Source: Tatumella punctata
GTDB taxonomy: Bacteria; Pseudomonadota; Gammaproteobacteria; Enterobacterales; Enterobacteriaceae
Reading direction: 5' to 3'
DNA length: 64,000 bases
Assembly: GCF_039523735.1 (NCBI RefSeq)
Contig: NZ_BAAAFW010000092.1
Span: forward strand, 24,383-88,382
The notes beneath the pieces were generated by a model, which saw only the letters and a program-made list of their open reading frames with translations, was not told where the DNA came from and ran no database searches. A program made the position numbers and the translations under genes. Positions 43,905 through 52,690 of the stretch are shown piece after piece; the first letter of the stretch is position 1, and each line of letters starts with the position of its first letter.

Positions 43905-45034
43905 AAAAAATACGACTGGCAATTGTCCGTCAGAAATACCGGCCGGATGGCGGCGCTGAACGTTTTGTCTCACGGGCACTGGAAGCCCTGAACCATAAAG
44001 CGATGGAACTGAATGTCATCACCCGTCAATGGCAGGGCGATACACATCCCGACTGGCATATTCATATCTGTAACCCGATGAAATGGGGACGTATCAGCCG
44101 CGAACGGGGATTCGCCAGAGCAGCCCGGAAGCTGTGGCAGCAGCAGGGGTTTGATATTGTTCAAAGCCATGAGCGTATTGCGGGCTGTGATATCTATCGT
44201 GCCGGCGACGGAGTTCATAGGCGCTGGCTGTTGCAACGCTCGCGCATTCTGTCTGGCTGGAAGCAGCGCCGGTTATTTACCGACAGCTACCACCGCTATG
44301 TTATGCAGGCAGAATATGAGATGTATACCTCGCCGCACCTGAAAGCCGTCATCTGCAATGCCGAAATGGTGAAACGCGAAATTATTGAAGATTTCGCCGT
44401 CCCCGCCGAAAAAATACATGTTATTTATAATGCGATCGACCATCAGAAGTTCTGCCCTGCAGAGGCATCACAGAGACAGGTACTGCGTCAGCAGCACGGT
44501 ATTCCACAGGATGCCCACTGCCTGATTTTTGTCGGATCGGGATTTGAAAGGAAAGGACTGAAAGCCGCCATCGAAGCTATTTCAGGCACTGACAGTCATT
44601 TACTGGTCATTGGCCGGGATAAAACTGAGCAGCGTTATCATCAGCTGGCACAACATCTCGGATGCGGGCAACGGATCCATTTCGCGGGAATGCAGCCACA
44701 GACATTACCTTTTTACCAGCTGGCCGACGGTTTATTACTCCCGACACTGTATGATCCGTTCCCGAATGTTATTTTAGAAGCGATGGCCTGCGGGCTGCCG
44801 GTCATTACCAGCACGCATTGCGGGGGCGCGGAATTTATCCGTCACGGTGACAATGGATTCGTCACCGATGCGCTGGATATACCGGCCCTGACTGAGGCAA
44901 TAAAACAATTGCCTGCCAGCGGCCCGGATTCACCGATGGGTAAGCAGGCAAGGGAAACTATCCTGCCATACACACCGGCCCACTTGTCGGAGCAGCTATT
45001 CTCTCTCTACGAACAATTACTCTCAGCTGAGTAA
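43901..45034 (+). CDS. wabG: WabG-like GT4 glycosyltransferase (core hexose/uronic acid transferase)
   Basis: 377-residue GT4 enzyme. It begins IRLAIVRQKYRPDGGAERFVSRALEAL and continues with SHERIAGCDIYRAGDGVHRRWLL and VICNAEMVKREI. The donor site has FVGSGFERKGLKAAIEAI and the E-x7-E motif in LYDPFPNVILEAMACGLPVITSTHCGGAEFI. In Klebsiella and Serratia the gene after waaQ is wabG, which transfers galacturonic acid to O-3 of HepII; in E. coli WaaG, a glucosyltransferase, holds this place. The sequence style and the waaQ-x-waaA-waaE order fit WabG better than E. coli WaaG, but the sugar donor is inferred. Start overlaps waaQ by 4 bp. Confidence 0.78.
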   Translation: MKKIRLAIVRQKYRPDGGAERFVSRALEALNHKAMELNVITRQWQGDTHPDWHIHICNPMKWGRISRERGFARAARKLWQQQGFDIVQSHERIAGCDIYRAGDGVHRRWLLQRSRILSGWKQRRLFTDSYHRYVMQAEYEMYTSPHLKAVICNAEMVKREIIEDFAVPAEKIHVIYNAIDHQKFCPAEASQRQVLRQQHGIPQDAHCLIFVGSGFERKGLKAAIEAISGTDSHLLVIGRDKTEQRYHQLAQHLGCGQRIHFAGMQPQTLPFYQLADGLLLPTLYDPFPNVILEAMACGLPVITSTHCGGAEFIRHGDNGFVTDALDIPALTEAIKQLPASGPDSPMGKQARETILPYTPAHLSEQLFSLYEQLLSAE

Positions 45035-45169
45035 CGTTAACCGCGGCAAAGCATTATCCGGCTTACCGTTCCCCCGGGTACAGGCTACCGGGGGTATCCG
45101 CCCTTCACGTACCTAATCCACGCCATTTATGCTACTATTGCCGCAAAATTCCAAGCCGATATTCACATA

Positions 45170-46447
45170 ATGCTGTTGCGTGTATACCAGACACTTCTTT
45201 ACCTGATTCAGCCCGTTATCTGGGTTCGATTACTTCTCCGCAGTCGTAAAGCGCCGGCGTACCGTAAACGCTGGGCGGAACGTTATGGATTTTGTGCAGG
45301 CAAAGTCAGACCGGAGGGGATCGTATTACACTCAGTTTCTGTCGGGGAAACACTGGCAGCGGTGCCGCTGGTCAGGGCATTACGTTACCGTTACCCGTCG
45401 TTACCGATTACCGTAACCACCATGACACCCACGGGCTCAGAGCGTGCCAAATCGGCATTTGGTAATGATGTTGACCATGTCTATTTACCTTATGATTTAC
45501 CCGGCGCAACTCACCGCTTCCTCGATACCGTACGGCCACGCATGATGATTATCATGGAAACCGAATTATGGCCCGGGCTGATCCATATCCTGCATCAGAG
45601 AAATATTCCTTTAGTGATTGCCAATGCCCGCCTTTCTGAACGTTCATTTCGTGGTTATAAAAAACTCGGCACGTTTATGCAGCGCCTGCTGCAGAGTATC
45701 AGTCTGATCGCCGCACAAAATACCGGAGACGGTGAACGTTTCGTCGCGCTGGGGTTAAAGCGCAACCATTTAGCCGTTACCGGCAGCCTGAAGTTTGATA
45801 TTTCCGTTACCCCGGAACTGGCGGCTAAAGCAGTCACTCTGCGCAGCCAGTGGGCACCCCACCGTCCGGTATGGATAGCCACCAGTACCCATGACGGGGA
45901 AGAAAGTATCATTCTGGACAGTCACCGCCAGCTACTGAATCAGTTTCCGGACCTGCTACTGATTCTGGTACCCCGCCATCCGGAGCGTTTTTCGGATGCT
46001 AAAGCACTGACACAAAAAGCCGGCTTTAGTTATATCACCCGTAGTAGCGGCCAGGTGCCTTCCGCCACAACTCAGGTTGTGATTGGCGACACCATGGGTG
46101 AACTGATGCTGCTATATGGGATCGCAGATCTGGCTTTTGTCGGCGGGAGCCTGACAGAGCGTGGCGGACATAATCCTCTGGAACCTGCCGCTCATGCCTT
46201 GCCGGTCCTGATGGGGCCCCATACCTGGAATTTTAAAGATATCTGCAGCAAGCTTGAAGAGGCACAAGGTCTGATCACCGTGACTGACAGTAAGTCACTG
46301 GCCAAAGAAGTCAGTATCCTGCTTCAGGATGATGACTATCGCCGTTACTATGGGCATCATGCGGTAGAAGTGCTGCGTCAGAACCAGGGGGCATTACAAC
46401 GGCTGCTGGAGTTACTTGAACCTTATCTTCCGCCACGGACACACTGA
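45170..46447 (+). CDS. waaA: WaaA (KdtA), Kdo transferase
   Basis: Bifunctional GT30 enzyme adding two Kdo residues to lipid IVA; essential. It has 425 residues as in E. coli. An N-terminal membrane anchor (MLLRVYQTLLYLIQPVIWVRLLL) precedes the conserved catalytic Glu60 in HSVSVGETLAAVPLV. Later signatures are METELWPGLIHIL, NARLSERSFRGYKKL, VTGSLKFDI, TSTHDGEE, LVPRHPERF, FVGGSLTERGGHNPLEPAAHALPVLMGPHTWNF. Its stop and the waaE start share one base (TGATG). A 135-bp gap before it likely carries its promoter. Confidence 0.97.
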   Translation: MLLRVYQTLLYLIQPVIWVRLLLRSRKAPAYRKRWAERYGFCAGKVRPEGIVLHSVSVGETLAAVPLVRALRYRYPSLPITVTTMTPTGSERAKSAFGNDVDHVYLPYDLPGATHRFLDTVRPRMMIIMETELWPGLIHILHQRNIPLVIANARLSERSFRGYKKLGTFMQRLLQSISLIAAQNTGDGERFVALGLKRNHLAVTGSLKFDISVTPELAAKAVTLRSQWAPHRPVWIATSTHDGEESIILDSHRQLLNQFPDLLLILVPRHPERFSDAKALTQKAGFSYITRSSGQVPSATTQVVIGDTMGELMLLYGIADLAFVGGSLTERGGHNPLEPAAHALPVLMGPHTWNFKDICSKLEEAQGLITVTDSKSLAKEVSILLQDDDYRRYYGHHAVEVLRQNQGALQRLLELLEPYLPPRTH

Positions 46448-47226
46448 TGAGTACACGCCAGAAACTTTCGGTGGTAATGATCACCAAAAATGAAGCAGAG
46501 TTACTTCCTGACTGCCTGCAATCTGTAAACTGGGCCGATGAAATCATCGTCCTCGACTCTGGCAGTTCAGACCAGACCTGTGATATTGCCCGTCAGGCTG
46601 GCGCAAAAGTGTTCCACAGTGGCCAGTGGCCGGGCTACGGCCTGCAACGTCAGCACGCTCAGCAATATGCCTCCGGCGATATGATACTGATGATTGATGC
46701 TGATGAAAGGGTAACCCCGGCGCTCAGACAATCTATCGAGGCAATCCTGCATCAGCCGGCTGCCACTGATACTGTCTACAGTATTGCCCGCAGTAACTGG
46801 TTTCTGGGCCGTTTTATGCGCCATAGCGGCTGGTACCCGGACCGGGTGACACGCTTATATCCGGCACATTTTGTCTATAACGATAATCTGGTTCACGAAT
46901 CTCTGGAGCACTCCGCCGCCAGGGTTGTTCATCTGTCAGGAGACCTGCAGCATTTAACCTGCAGAGATCTGCATCATTTCCAGCAAAAACAGCTCGCCTA
47001 TGCCAATGCCTGGGCGACCCAGCGTTTCAGACAGGGGCGCCCCTGCAGTTTATTTTCTGTCTATAGTCATACGGCAGCAGCATGGCTGAAAACAGCAGTA
47101 CTCAGGGCTGGCTTGCTGGATGGCAGCCAGGGATGGGTGCTGGCAATGGTGAATGCCCAGTATACGTTTAATAAATACGCCATACTCTGGGCATTGCATA
47201 AAACTACATCACCAGGGGAACAATAA
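46447..47226 (+). CDS. waaE: WaaE (KdtX), LPS inner-core beta-1,4-glucosyltransferase
   Basis: GT2 enzyme that adds glucose to O-4 of HepI in Klebsiella, Serratia and relatives. E. coli K-12 has no such core branch. It has 259 residues. A GT-A fold opens KLSVVMITKNEAELLPDCLQSV, with the DXD-like metal site in MILMIDADERVT, and EIIVLDSGSSDQT. The C-terminal part has SGWYPDRVTRLYP and HESLEHSAARVVHL. Lies between waaA and coaD, overlapping waaA by one base. Its presence is a main reason to regard this core as Klebsiella/Serratia-type. Confidence 0.93.
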   Translation: MSTRQKLSVVMITKNEAELLPDCLQSVNWADEIIVLDSGSSDQTCDIARQAGAKVFHSGQWPGYGLQRQHAQQYASGDMILMIDADERVTPALRQSIEAILHQPAATDTVYSIARSNWFLGRFMRHSGWYPDRVTRLYPAHFVYNDNLVHESLEHSAARVVHLSGDLQHLTCRDLHHFQQKQLAYANAWATQRFRQGRPCSLFSVYSHTAAAWLKTAVLRAGLLDGSQGWVLAMVNAQYTFNKYAILWALHKTTSPGEQ

Positions 47227-47227
47227 T

Positions 47228-47710
47228 ATGACAACCCGGGCCATTTACCCTGGCACATTTGATCCACTGACTTTAGGGCACCTGGACATTGTTACCCGGG
47301 CAGGCCGTTTATTTGACCATGTGATACTGGCCATTGCCCGGAATAATACCAAACAACCGATGTTCAGCCTGCAGGAACGCATCGCACTGGCCCGGCAGGC
47401 CACTGCACACCTGGAGAATGTGGATGTCATGGGATTTGGCGATCTGATGGTCAATTTTGCCCGCCAGCAACAGGCAAATGTATTAATCCGTGGTGTCCGT
47501 TCGGTCTCTGACTTTGATTATGAACGGCAGCTGGCACAAATGAACAATCAGTTACTGCCGGGTCTTGAAAGTATTTTTATGATCCCGGCAGAAGCATATA
47601 CCTTTGTTTCATCATCGCTGGTAAAAGAAGTTGCCCGCCATGGCGGAGATATCTCCGGATTTGTGACCGGTCCGGTGCATCAGGCGCTGCTTGAAAAATT
47701 AGCGTCCTGA
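47228..47710 (+). CDS. coaD: CoaD, phosphopantetheine adenylyltransferase
   Basis: Fourth step of coenzyme A synthesis, making dephospho-CoA from ATP and 4'-phosphopantetheine. It has 160 residues (E. coli 159). The nucleotidyltransferase motif is YPGTFDPLTLGHLD, with Thr10 and His18 in the catalytic positions, then VRSVSDFDYERQLAQMN and the ISSSLVKEV-type YTFVSSSLVKEVARHGG. The ATG at 47228 starts one base after the waaE stop; a longer upstream frame would overlap waaE. Converges with mutM. Confidence 0.97.
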   Translation: MTTRAIYPGTFDPLTLGHLDIVTRAGRLFDHVILAIARNNTKQPMFSLQERIALARQATAHLENVDVMGFGDLMVNFARQQQANVLIRGVRSVSDFDYERQLAQMNNQLLPGLESIFMIPAEAYTFVSSSLVKEVARHGGDISGFVTGPVHQALLEKLAS

Positions 47711-47724
47711 TCCCCTGCTACCGA

Positions 47725-48534
47725 TTATTTCTGACATTGCGGGCACCAGTAAGTACTGCGTTGCCCGTGCCTGCCACTATTGATCGCCGTTCCGCAGTGC
47801 AGGCAAGGCGATCCGGCCCGTCCGTAGACCTGTAATTGCTGGGCGAAATAACCAGGCTTACCATCGCTTTGCAGAAAGTCGCGTAATGTAGTTCCGCCCT
47901 GTTCAATCGAACGGTGCAGCACCTGCTTGATCGAATCCACCAGCACCTGAGCTTCATCTTCAGTCAGGTCACAGGCAGGCCTGCCAGGCAGAATACCGGC
48001 ACTGAATAATGCTTCGCTGGCATAAATATTACCGACACCTACCACCAGCTTGTTATCCATCAGCCATTGTTTGATAGCAATGCGCTTACGTTGTGATTTC
48101 TCCAGAAGCCAGCCAGCGGAGAAAGCCTCACTCAGCGGTTCAGGGCCGAGATGAGATAACACCCGACTGGCAGCCAAATCCGGCGCCCATAGCCAGGCAC
48201 CAAAGCGTCTGGGATCGGTATACCGCAGTACTTTTCCGTTACTCATCACCAAATCAACATGATCATGTTTTTCCGGGGGGTGTTCTTCGGTAAGCACTCT
48301 CAGACTGCCCGACATCCCCAGGTGAATGATAATCCATCCCTCCGGTAATTCTATCAGCAAGTACTTAGCCCGGCGCTGTACACTCAGTACGGGTTGATCA
48401 CTCAGGGATAAGATTTCCGGCGATACCGGCCAGCGTAATCGTGTATTGCGTACAACAGCATGTAATACTGTCGCGCCCACCAGGTGGGGTTCAATACCCC
48501 GGCGGCTGGTTTCTACTTCAGGTAATTCAGGCAT
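47725..48534 (-). CDS. mutM: MutM (Fpg), formamidopyrimidine-DNA glycosylase
   Basis: Bifunctional glycosylase/AP lyase that removes 8-oxoguanine and formamidopyrimidines. It has 269 residues as in E. coli. The processed N-terminal Pro (MPELPEVETSRRGIEPHL, catalytic Pro1 and Glu2) fixes the start at 48534. GGAG lies 5 bp before the ATG; an in-frame GTG just upstream would hide the Pro and is rejected. Other features are Lys57-region VQRRAKYLL, MDNKLVVGVGNIYASEALF, and the C-terminal zinc finger CLHCG...CPQC. Confidence 0.97.
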   Translation of the reverse strand: MPELPEVETSRRGIEPHLVGATVLHAVVRNTRLRWPVSPEILSLSDQPVLSVQRRAKYLLIELPEGWIIIHLGMSGSLRVLTEEHPPEKHDHVDLVMSNGKVLRYTDPRRFGAWLWAPDLAASRVLSHLGPEPLSEAFSAGWLLEKSQRKRIAIKQWLMDNKLVVGVGNIYASEALFSAGILPGRPACDLTEDEAQVLVDSIKQVLHRSIEQGGTTLRDFLQSDGKPGYFAQQLQVYGRAGSPCLHCGTAINSGRHGQRSTYWCPQCQK

Positions 48535-48580
48535 CACAGCTCCTTATTCCGGGTTATTGCCTGGCAGGTCCTGGAAAACA

Positions 48581-48607
48581 AAAAACCCGGCCGGAGCCGG
48601 GTTTTTT
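48581..48607 (-). terminator. Terminator between rpmG and mutM
   Basis: CCCGGC / GCCGGG stem with CGGA loop is bordered by five A on one side and six T on the other, so it is symmetric and can end transcripts in either direction. It closes rpmB-rpmG on the minus strand and reduces mutM read-through. Confidence 0.9.
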
Positions 48608-48620
48608 CAGAATACTAAAA

Positions 48621-48788
48621 TTACTTAATTTTAGCTTCTTTGTATACTACGTGCTGACGAACAACCGGGTCGAACTTTTTCAGTTCCAGTTTTTCCGGTT
48701 TAGTACGTTTGTTCTTCGTAGTGGTATAGAAGTGACCTGTACCAGCAGAAGAAACCAGCTTGATCTTCTCACGAATACCTTTAGCCAT
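48621..48788 (-). CDS. rpmG: RpmG, ribosomal protein bL33
   Basis: Small 50S protein, 55 residues as in E. coli. Read directly: it starts MAKGIREKIKLVSSAGTGHF and has the zinc-independent form without Cys (YTTTKNKRTKPEKLELKKFDP, ending YKEAKIK). It lies 11 bp after rpmB and before a strong terminator. Confidence 0.97.
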   Translation of the reverse strand: MAKGIREKIKLVSSAGTGHFYTTTKNKRTKPEKLELKKFDPVVRQHVVYKEAKIK

Positions 48789-48799
48789 GATTTAGTTCC

Positions 48800-49036
48800 T
48801 TAGTACTTCTCACCGCGGGCACGCATATCTGTTAATACAGAATCGATGCCCTTTTTATCAATAACACGCATACCTTTAGCAGATACACGCAGGGTAACAA
48901 AACGCTTTTCGCTCTCAACCCAAAAACGGTGTGAGTGCAGGTTAGGCAGGAAACGGCGTTTCGTCGCGTTCATTGCGTGGGAACGGTTGTTTCCGCTCAC
49001 CGGGCGCTTGCCAGTTACTTGGCAGACTCGTGACAT
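48800..49036 (-). CDS. rpmB: RpmB, ribosomal protein bL28
   Basis: 50S protein of 78 residues, same length as E. coli. It begins MSRVCQVTGKRPVSGNNRSHA and continues RRFLPNLHSHRFWVESEKRFVTLRVSAKGMRVIDKKG. First gene of the rpmB-rpmG operon; the 258-bp gap to radC should contain its promoter. Confidence 0.98.
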   Translation of the reverse strand: MSRVCQVTGKRPVSGNNRSHAMNATKRRFLPNLHSHRFWVESEKRFVTLRVSAKGMRVIDKKGIDSVLTDMRARGEKY

Positions 49037-49294
49037 GTCATATCTCCAAAAATCAAATCAGCTCGAGCTTTGTACTTAGGTTCTGGCCGCCTCGTCAGGC
49101 TTTTAACCCATCCAGGCGAGTTCTATGTGAACCCGCTGAGCAGGCCTAAACGCCAAACCCGAGATTCTCAAAGGTGGCGTAGTATACGCTCTGCGGGTCA
49201 AACGCTCAAGTCCCGAACAGATAAAGATCTCCCGGGATCGGCTAAAAAATGATTATTTTTACCCGGAGACGCTGCTGACAGGCTGATTTTCATA

Positions 49295-49954
49295 CTATAA
49301 CCAGCCACGCTCAGCAAAAGAGACATACTGTCCCTTGCCGATGACCAGATGATCTAACAGTCGTATGTTCAGTAACATACAGACCTTTGCTATTTGTCCG
49401 GTCACTTCTCTGTCTGCCTGGCTTGGTTCAGCCAGACCTGACGGGTGATTATGTGCCAGAATTAATGCCGCCGCATTACTTTTGAGCGCTTCCCTGGCAA
49501 TTTCTCTGGGATGTACCTCCACCGAGTTTACCGAGCCGGAAAACATTTTTTGTACCGAGATCACCCGATGCTGGTTATCGAGGAAGATGACGATAAACAC
49601 TTCACGCGGCTGGTGTGCCAGCTGACTGGTCAGATAGTCATAAGTAATCCCCGGATTTTCCAGCAAGTTACCGGACTCCAGCTGTGCCTGGAAAAACCGT
49701 TTTCCAAGCTCGGCAACGGCACGGATCTGCGTCATTTTTGCTTTACCGATACCAGGAATGGCCAGATAATCGTCGTTACCGGCGGTCATCAGGCCATATA
49801 AAGAGCCAAACTGCTTAAGCAGTGTTTCGGACAAGGCCATCACCCCGCGACCGGCCAGACCGGTTCGGAGAAATATTGCCAGTAGCTCAATATCGGTGAG
49901 CATTTCGGCACCGTGCCTGATTAATTTTTCTCTGGGTCGTAACTGTTCCATCAT
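49295..49954 (-). CDS. radC: RadC (YicR), JAMM-motif protein
   Basis: 219 residues (E. coli 222). An N-terminal helix-hairpin-helix part (LTDIELLAIFLRTG, AIPGIGKAKMTQIRAVAEL) is followed by an MPN/JAMM domain with the metal motif HNHPSGLAEPSQAD and upstream Glu (VEVHPREI). Its biochemical function is not established; the old role in radiation repair was withdrawn. The start is taken at ATG 49954, 6 bp after GGGAG; a longer frame to 50038 exists but lacks family support. Confidence 0.93.
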   Translation of the reverse strand: MMEQLRPREKLIRHGAEMLTDIELLAIFLRTGLAGRGVMALSETLLKQFGSLYGLMTAGNDDYLAIPGIGKAKMTQIRAVAELGKRFFQAQLESGNLLENPGITYDYLTSQLAHQPREVFIVIFLDNQHRVISVQKMFSGSVNSVEVHPREIAREALKSNAAALILAHNHPSGLAEPSQADREVTGQIAKVCMLLNIRLLDHLVIGKGQYVSFAERGWL

Positions 49955-50222
49955 CGCTTTCTCCCTGAACAAAGCACAGTGTGACAGCCCCGGCCTCATC
50001 ACACTACTGACGTAACTGTGACCTTCAGTCTCCATCACAGCCCTGCGACGCTCCCCCCGTAACTTACCATCCGGTTAATGATTCTCCGCACATCTCCGGA
50101 GAATGATCATACTGAATACCCCCCGCCCCTGCAGTGACCGTTTTGCCTGACGATGATTATGATAAAATACCGACACGGGGCCTGCTTTCAGGGTGCCAGA
50201 CTCAAACAATGAGGCATAAATA

Positions 50223-51443
50223 ATGGAATTAGCGGGTAAAAAAATTCTTCTGGGCGTCAGTGGTGGTATTGCAGCTTATAAGACTCCTGAACTGGTTCGC
50301 CGTCTGCGGGATCGTGGTGCGGATGTCAGAGTCATGATGACCGATGCGGCCAGAGAATTTATCACACCACTAAGCCTGCAAGCTGTTAGCGGCCACCCTG
50401 TGTTTAGTCACCTACTGGACCCGGCAGCAGAAGCCGCCATGGGACATATTGAACTGGCGAAATGGGCCGACCTGGTGATTATTGCTCCGGCAACTGCCGA
50501 TATCATTGCCCGGATCAGCCACGGAATGGCGAATGACCTGGTGACCACCGCCTGTCTGGCAACAGCATCACCCGTGGCCATCGTACCGGCAATGAATCAG
50601 CAAATGTATCGCTCACCCATAACACAGGAAAATATCCGTAAACTTGAAACCTGTGGCATGGTTGTGTGGGGACCCGACAGCGGCAGCCAGGCCTGTGGTG
50701 ATATAGGCCCGGGAAGAATGCTTGACCCGGCAGACATCGTTAGCCATGCTATCCGTCAGACAATATCTGTCACAGACCTGCAACATCTGAAAATTATGAT
50801 CACGGCAGGCCCGACACGGGAACCACTGGATCCGGTGCGTTATCTCACCAATCATAGCTCAGGTAAAATGGGTTTTGCGATTGCAGAAGCAGCAATCAGC
50901 CGTGGTGCCTCTGTTACCCTGGTGGCAGGGCCGGTATCATTACCCACCCCGGCAGGGGTTAAACGCATTGACGTCAGCACCGCACTTGAAATGCAACAGG
51001 CGGTAATGTCTGCTGTCTGTGAGCAGCATATTTTTATCAGCAGTGCAGCGGTTGCAGATTACCGTGCAACCACTATCGCCAGTGAGAAAATAAAAAAACA
51101 GGGCTCTGCGGATGATTCACTGACTCTTCAGTTAGTCAAAAATCCGGATATTGTCGCCGGCGTTGCGGCGCTGACAGAAAACCGTCCCTATGTCGTCGGA
51201 TTTGCCGCCGAAACCCGTAATGTGGAAGAATACGCCCGGCAGAAAAGAAAACGAAAACAGCTGGATTTAATTTGCGCAAATGATGTATCGCAAGCCGGAC
51301 AAGGCTTTAACAGCGATAATAATGCGCTTCACCTTTTCTGGCAGGAAGGAGATAAAGTGTTACCACTTAGTGCGAAACCACTCCTTGGCCAGCAATTATT
51401 AGACGAGATAGTCCGCCTTTATGATGAAAAAAATCGACATTAA
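50223..51443 (+). CDS. coaBC: CoaBC (Dfp), phosphopantothenoylcysteine synthetase/decarboxylase
   Basis: Bifunctional coenzyme A enzyme of 406 residues, same length as E. coli. The flavin-dependent CoaC decarboxylase (1-190) has LLGVSGGIAAYKTPELVRRL, catalytic His75 (GHIELAKWAD), PAMNQQMY and Cys158 in ACGDIGPGRM. CoaB (about 191-406) has the CTP-dependent signature ITAGPTREPLDPVRYLTNHSSGKMG and the active-site Lys stretch EKIKKQG. Overlaps dut by 23 bp, a coupling seen in E. coli. Confidence 0.97.
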   Translation: MELAGKKILLGVSGGIAAYKTPELVRRLRDRGADVRVMMTDAAREFITPLSLQAVSGHPVFSHLLDPAAEAAMGHIELAKWADLVIIAPATADIIARISHGMANDLVTTACLATASPVAIVPAMNQQMYRSPITQENIRKLETCGMVVWGPDSGSQACGDIGPGRMLDPADIVSHAIRQTISVTDLQHLKIMITAGPTREPLDPVRYLTNHSSGKMGFAIAEAAISRGASVTLVAGPVSLPTPAGVKRIDVSTALEMQQAVMSAVCEQHIFISSAAVADYRATTIASEKIKKQGSADDSLTLQLVKNPDIVAGVAALTENRPYVVGFAAETRNVEEYARQKRKRKQLDLICANDVSQAGQGFNSDNNALHLFWQEGDKVLPLSAKPLLGQQLLDEIVRLYDEKNRH

Positions 51444-51879
51444 AATCCTTGACCCGCGGGTCGGAAAAGAGTTTCCGTTACCGGCATACGCTACGGCTGG
51501 ATCAGCCGGGCTGGACTTACGTGCCTGTATTGATGAACCGCTGGTTATTGCTGCGGGTGAAACCCGTCTTATCCCGACCGGCCTGGCCATTTATATTGCC
51601 GATCCGCAACTGGCTGCGGTTATTTTACCGCGCTCAGGCCTGGGCCATAAACATGGCATCGTTCTGGGTAACCTTGTCGGGCTGATTGATTCTGATTACC
51701 AGGGACCACTGATGGTATCCGTCTGGAACCGCAGCGAACAATCTTTTACCATTCAGCCCGGGGACCGCATGGCACAGTTAGTTTTTGTTCCTGTGGTTCA
51801 GGCTGAATTTAATCTGGTCGAGGAATTCACCACCACAGAGCGTGGTGAAGGCGGCTTTGGCCATTCCGGCCGCCAGTAA
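51421..51879 (+). CDS. dut: Dut, dUTP diphosphatase
   Basis: Trimeric pyrophosphatase that hydrolyses dUTP to dUMP, preventing uracil in DNA. It has 152 residues (E. coli 151/152). Five motifs: AGSAGLDLRA (I), PRSGLGHK (II), GLIDSDYQGPLMVSVWN (III), QPGDRMAQLVFVP (IV) and the mobile RGEGGFGHSGR (V). The two adjacent ATGs make MMKKIDIKILDPRVGKEFPLP, the family start. Overlaps the end of coaBC. Confidence 0.97.
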   Translation: MMKKIDIKILDPRVGKEFPLPAYATAGSAGLDLRACIDEPLVIAAGETRLIPTGLAIYIADPQLAAVILPRSGLGHKHGIVLGNLVGLIDSDYQGPLMVSVWNRSEQSFTIQPGDRMAQLVFVPVVQAEFNLVEEFTTTERGEGGFGHSGRQ

Positions 51880-51912
51880 TCAGTCAGCATCAATTTCTGT
51901 ATCTTTCATCTT

Positions 51913-51950
51913 CCGGCCTTTCGCGATATGACGATAAGGCCGGCACTTTT
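51913..51950 (+). terminator. Terminator-like hairpin after dut
   Basis: The 8-bp stem CCGGCCTT / AAGGCCGG with a 15-nt loop is followed by CACTTTTG, 33 bp after the dut stop. The spacing of the T-run is not ideal. Confidence 0.6.
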
Positions 51951-52058
51951 GTGCTCATACGGTTAACGGCCGGGATAATGCCGCCTAACCTTGCTCCGCT
52001 GCCGGTGTCAGTGGATCTGTACAGCATTTTAGGGTGATTTTCAGGGGTCTTTAAGGTC

Positions 52059-52655
52059 ATGGCAGAAAAAAAGAACGCGAAACGGAATCGTCGTGAAGAA
52101 ATTTTGCAGGCATTAGCACAAATGCTCGAATCAGGTGATGGCAGTCAGCGTATCACTACCGCCAAACTGGCCGCGAATGTCGGGGTATCGGAAGCAGCAC
52201 TGTATCGCCATTTCCCCAGCAAAACTAAAATGTTTGACAGTCTGATTGAGTTTATTGAAGACAGTCTGATTACCCGTATCAATCTTATTCTGAATGACGA
52301 AAAAGAGACACAGGCACGGTTAAGACTGATCGTACAACTGATTCTGGGATTTGGTGAGCGTAATCCGGGCCTGACACGTATTCTGACCGGGCATGCGCTG
52401 ATGTTTGAACAAGACCGTTTGCAGGACCGCATCAACCAGTTGTTTGAAAGAATTGAAGTACAACTCCGGCTGGTCATGCGTGAGAAAAAGCTGCGTGAGG
52501 GTGAAGGGTTCAGGACCGATGAAACCTTACTGGCCGGACAGATTCTGGCATTTTGTGAAGGTCTTCTTTCACGCTATGTCCGTTCTGAATTCCGTTTCCG
52601 GCCAACAGCTGATTTCGAGGTTCGCTGGCCCTTACTGGCACTGCAACTGCAGTAA
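52059..52655 (+). CDS. slmA: SlmA, nucleoid occlusion factor
   Basis: TetR-family DNA-binding protein that blocks FtsZ assembly over the nucleoid. It has 198 residues as in E. coli. The helix-turn-helix region (about 25-55) has ITTAKLAANVGVSEAALYRHFPSKTKMFDSLIEFIEDSL. The remainder is the dimerising, FtsZ-interacting domain with GFGERNPGLTRILTGHALMFEQDRLQ. It converges with pyrE, whose terminator overlaps the slmA stop. Confidence 0.97.
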   Translation: MAEKKNAKRNRREEILQALAQMLESGDGSQRITTAKLAANVGVSEAALYRHFPSKTKMFDSLIEFIEDSLITRINLILNDEKETQARLRLIVQLILGFGERNPGLTRILTGHALMFEQDRLQDRINQLFERIEVQLRLVMREKKLREGEGFRTDETLLAGQILAFCEGLLSRYVRSEFRFRPTADFEVRWPLLALQLQ

Positions 52656-52676
52656 AAAAGCGGGCTGATGCCCGCT
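52654..52676 (-). terminator. Intrinsic terminator of pyrE
   Basis: On the minus strand a 7-bp stem AGCGGGC / GCCCGCT with an ATCA loop is followed by six T. It lies 15 bp after the pyrE stop, and its T-tract overlaps the slmA stop codon. Confidence 0.87.
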
Positions 52677-52690
52677 ATGCTGTATGACTG

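Noticed and set aside
45071..45094. CCCCCGG / CCGGGGG hairpin before waaA as a terminator
   Set aside because: Good stem but no T-tract follows; it could equally be a chance GC-rich repeat, so it is not listed as a terminator.
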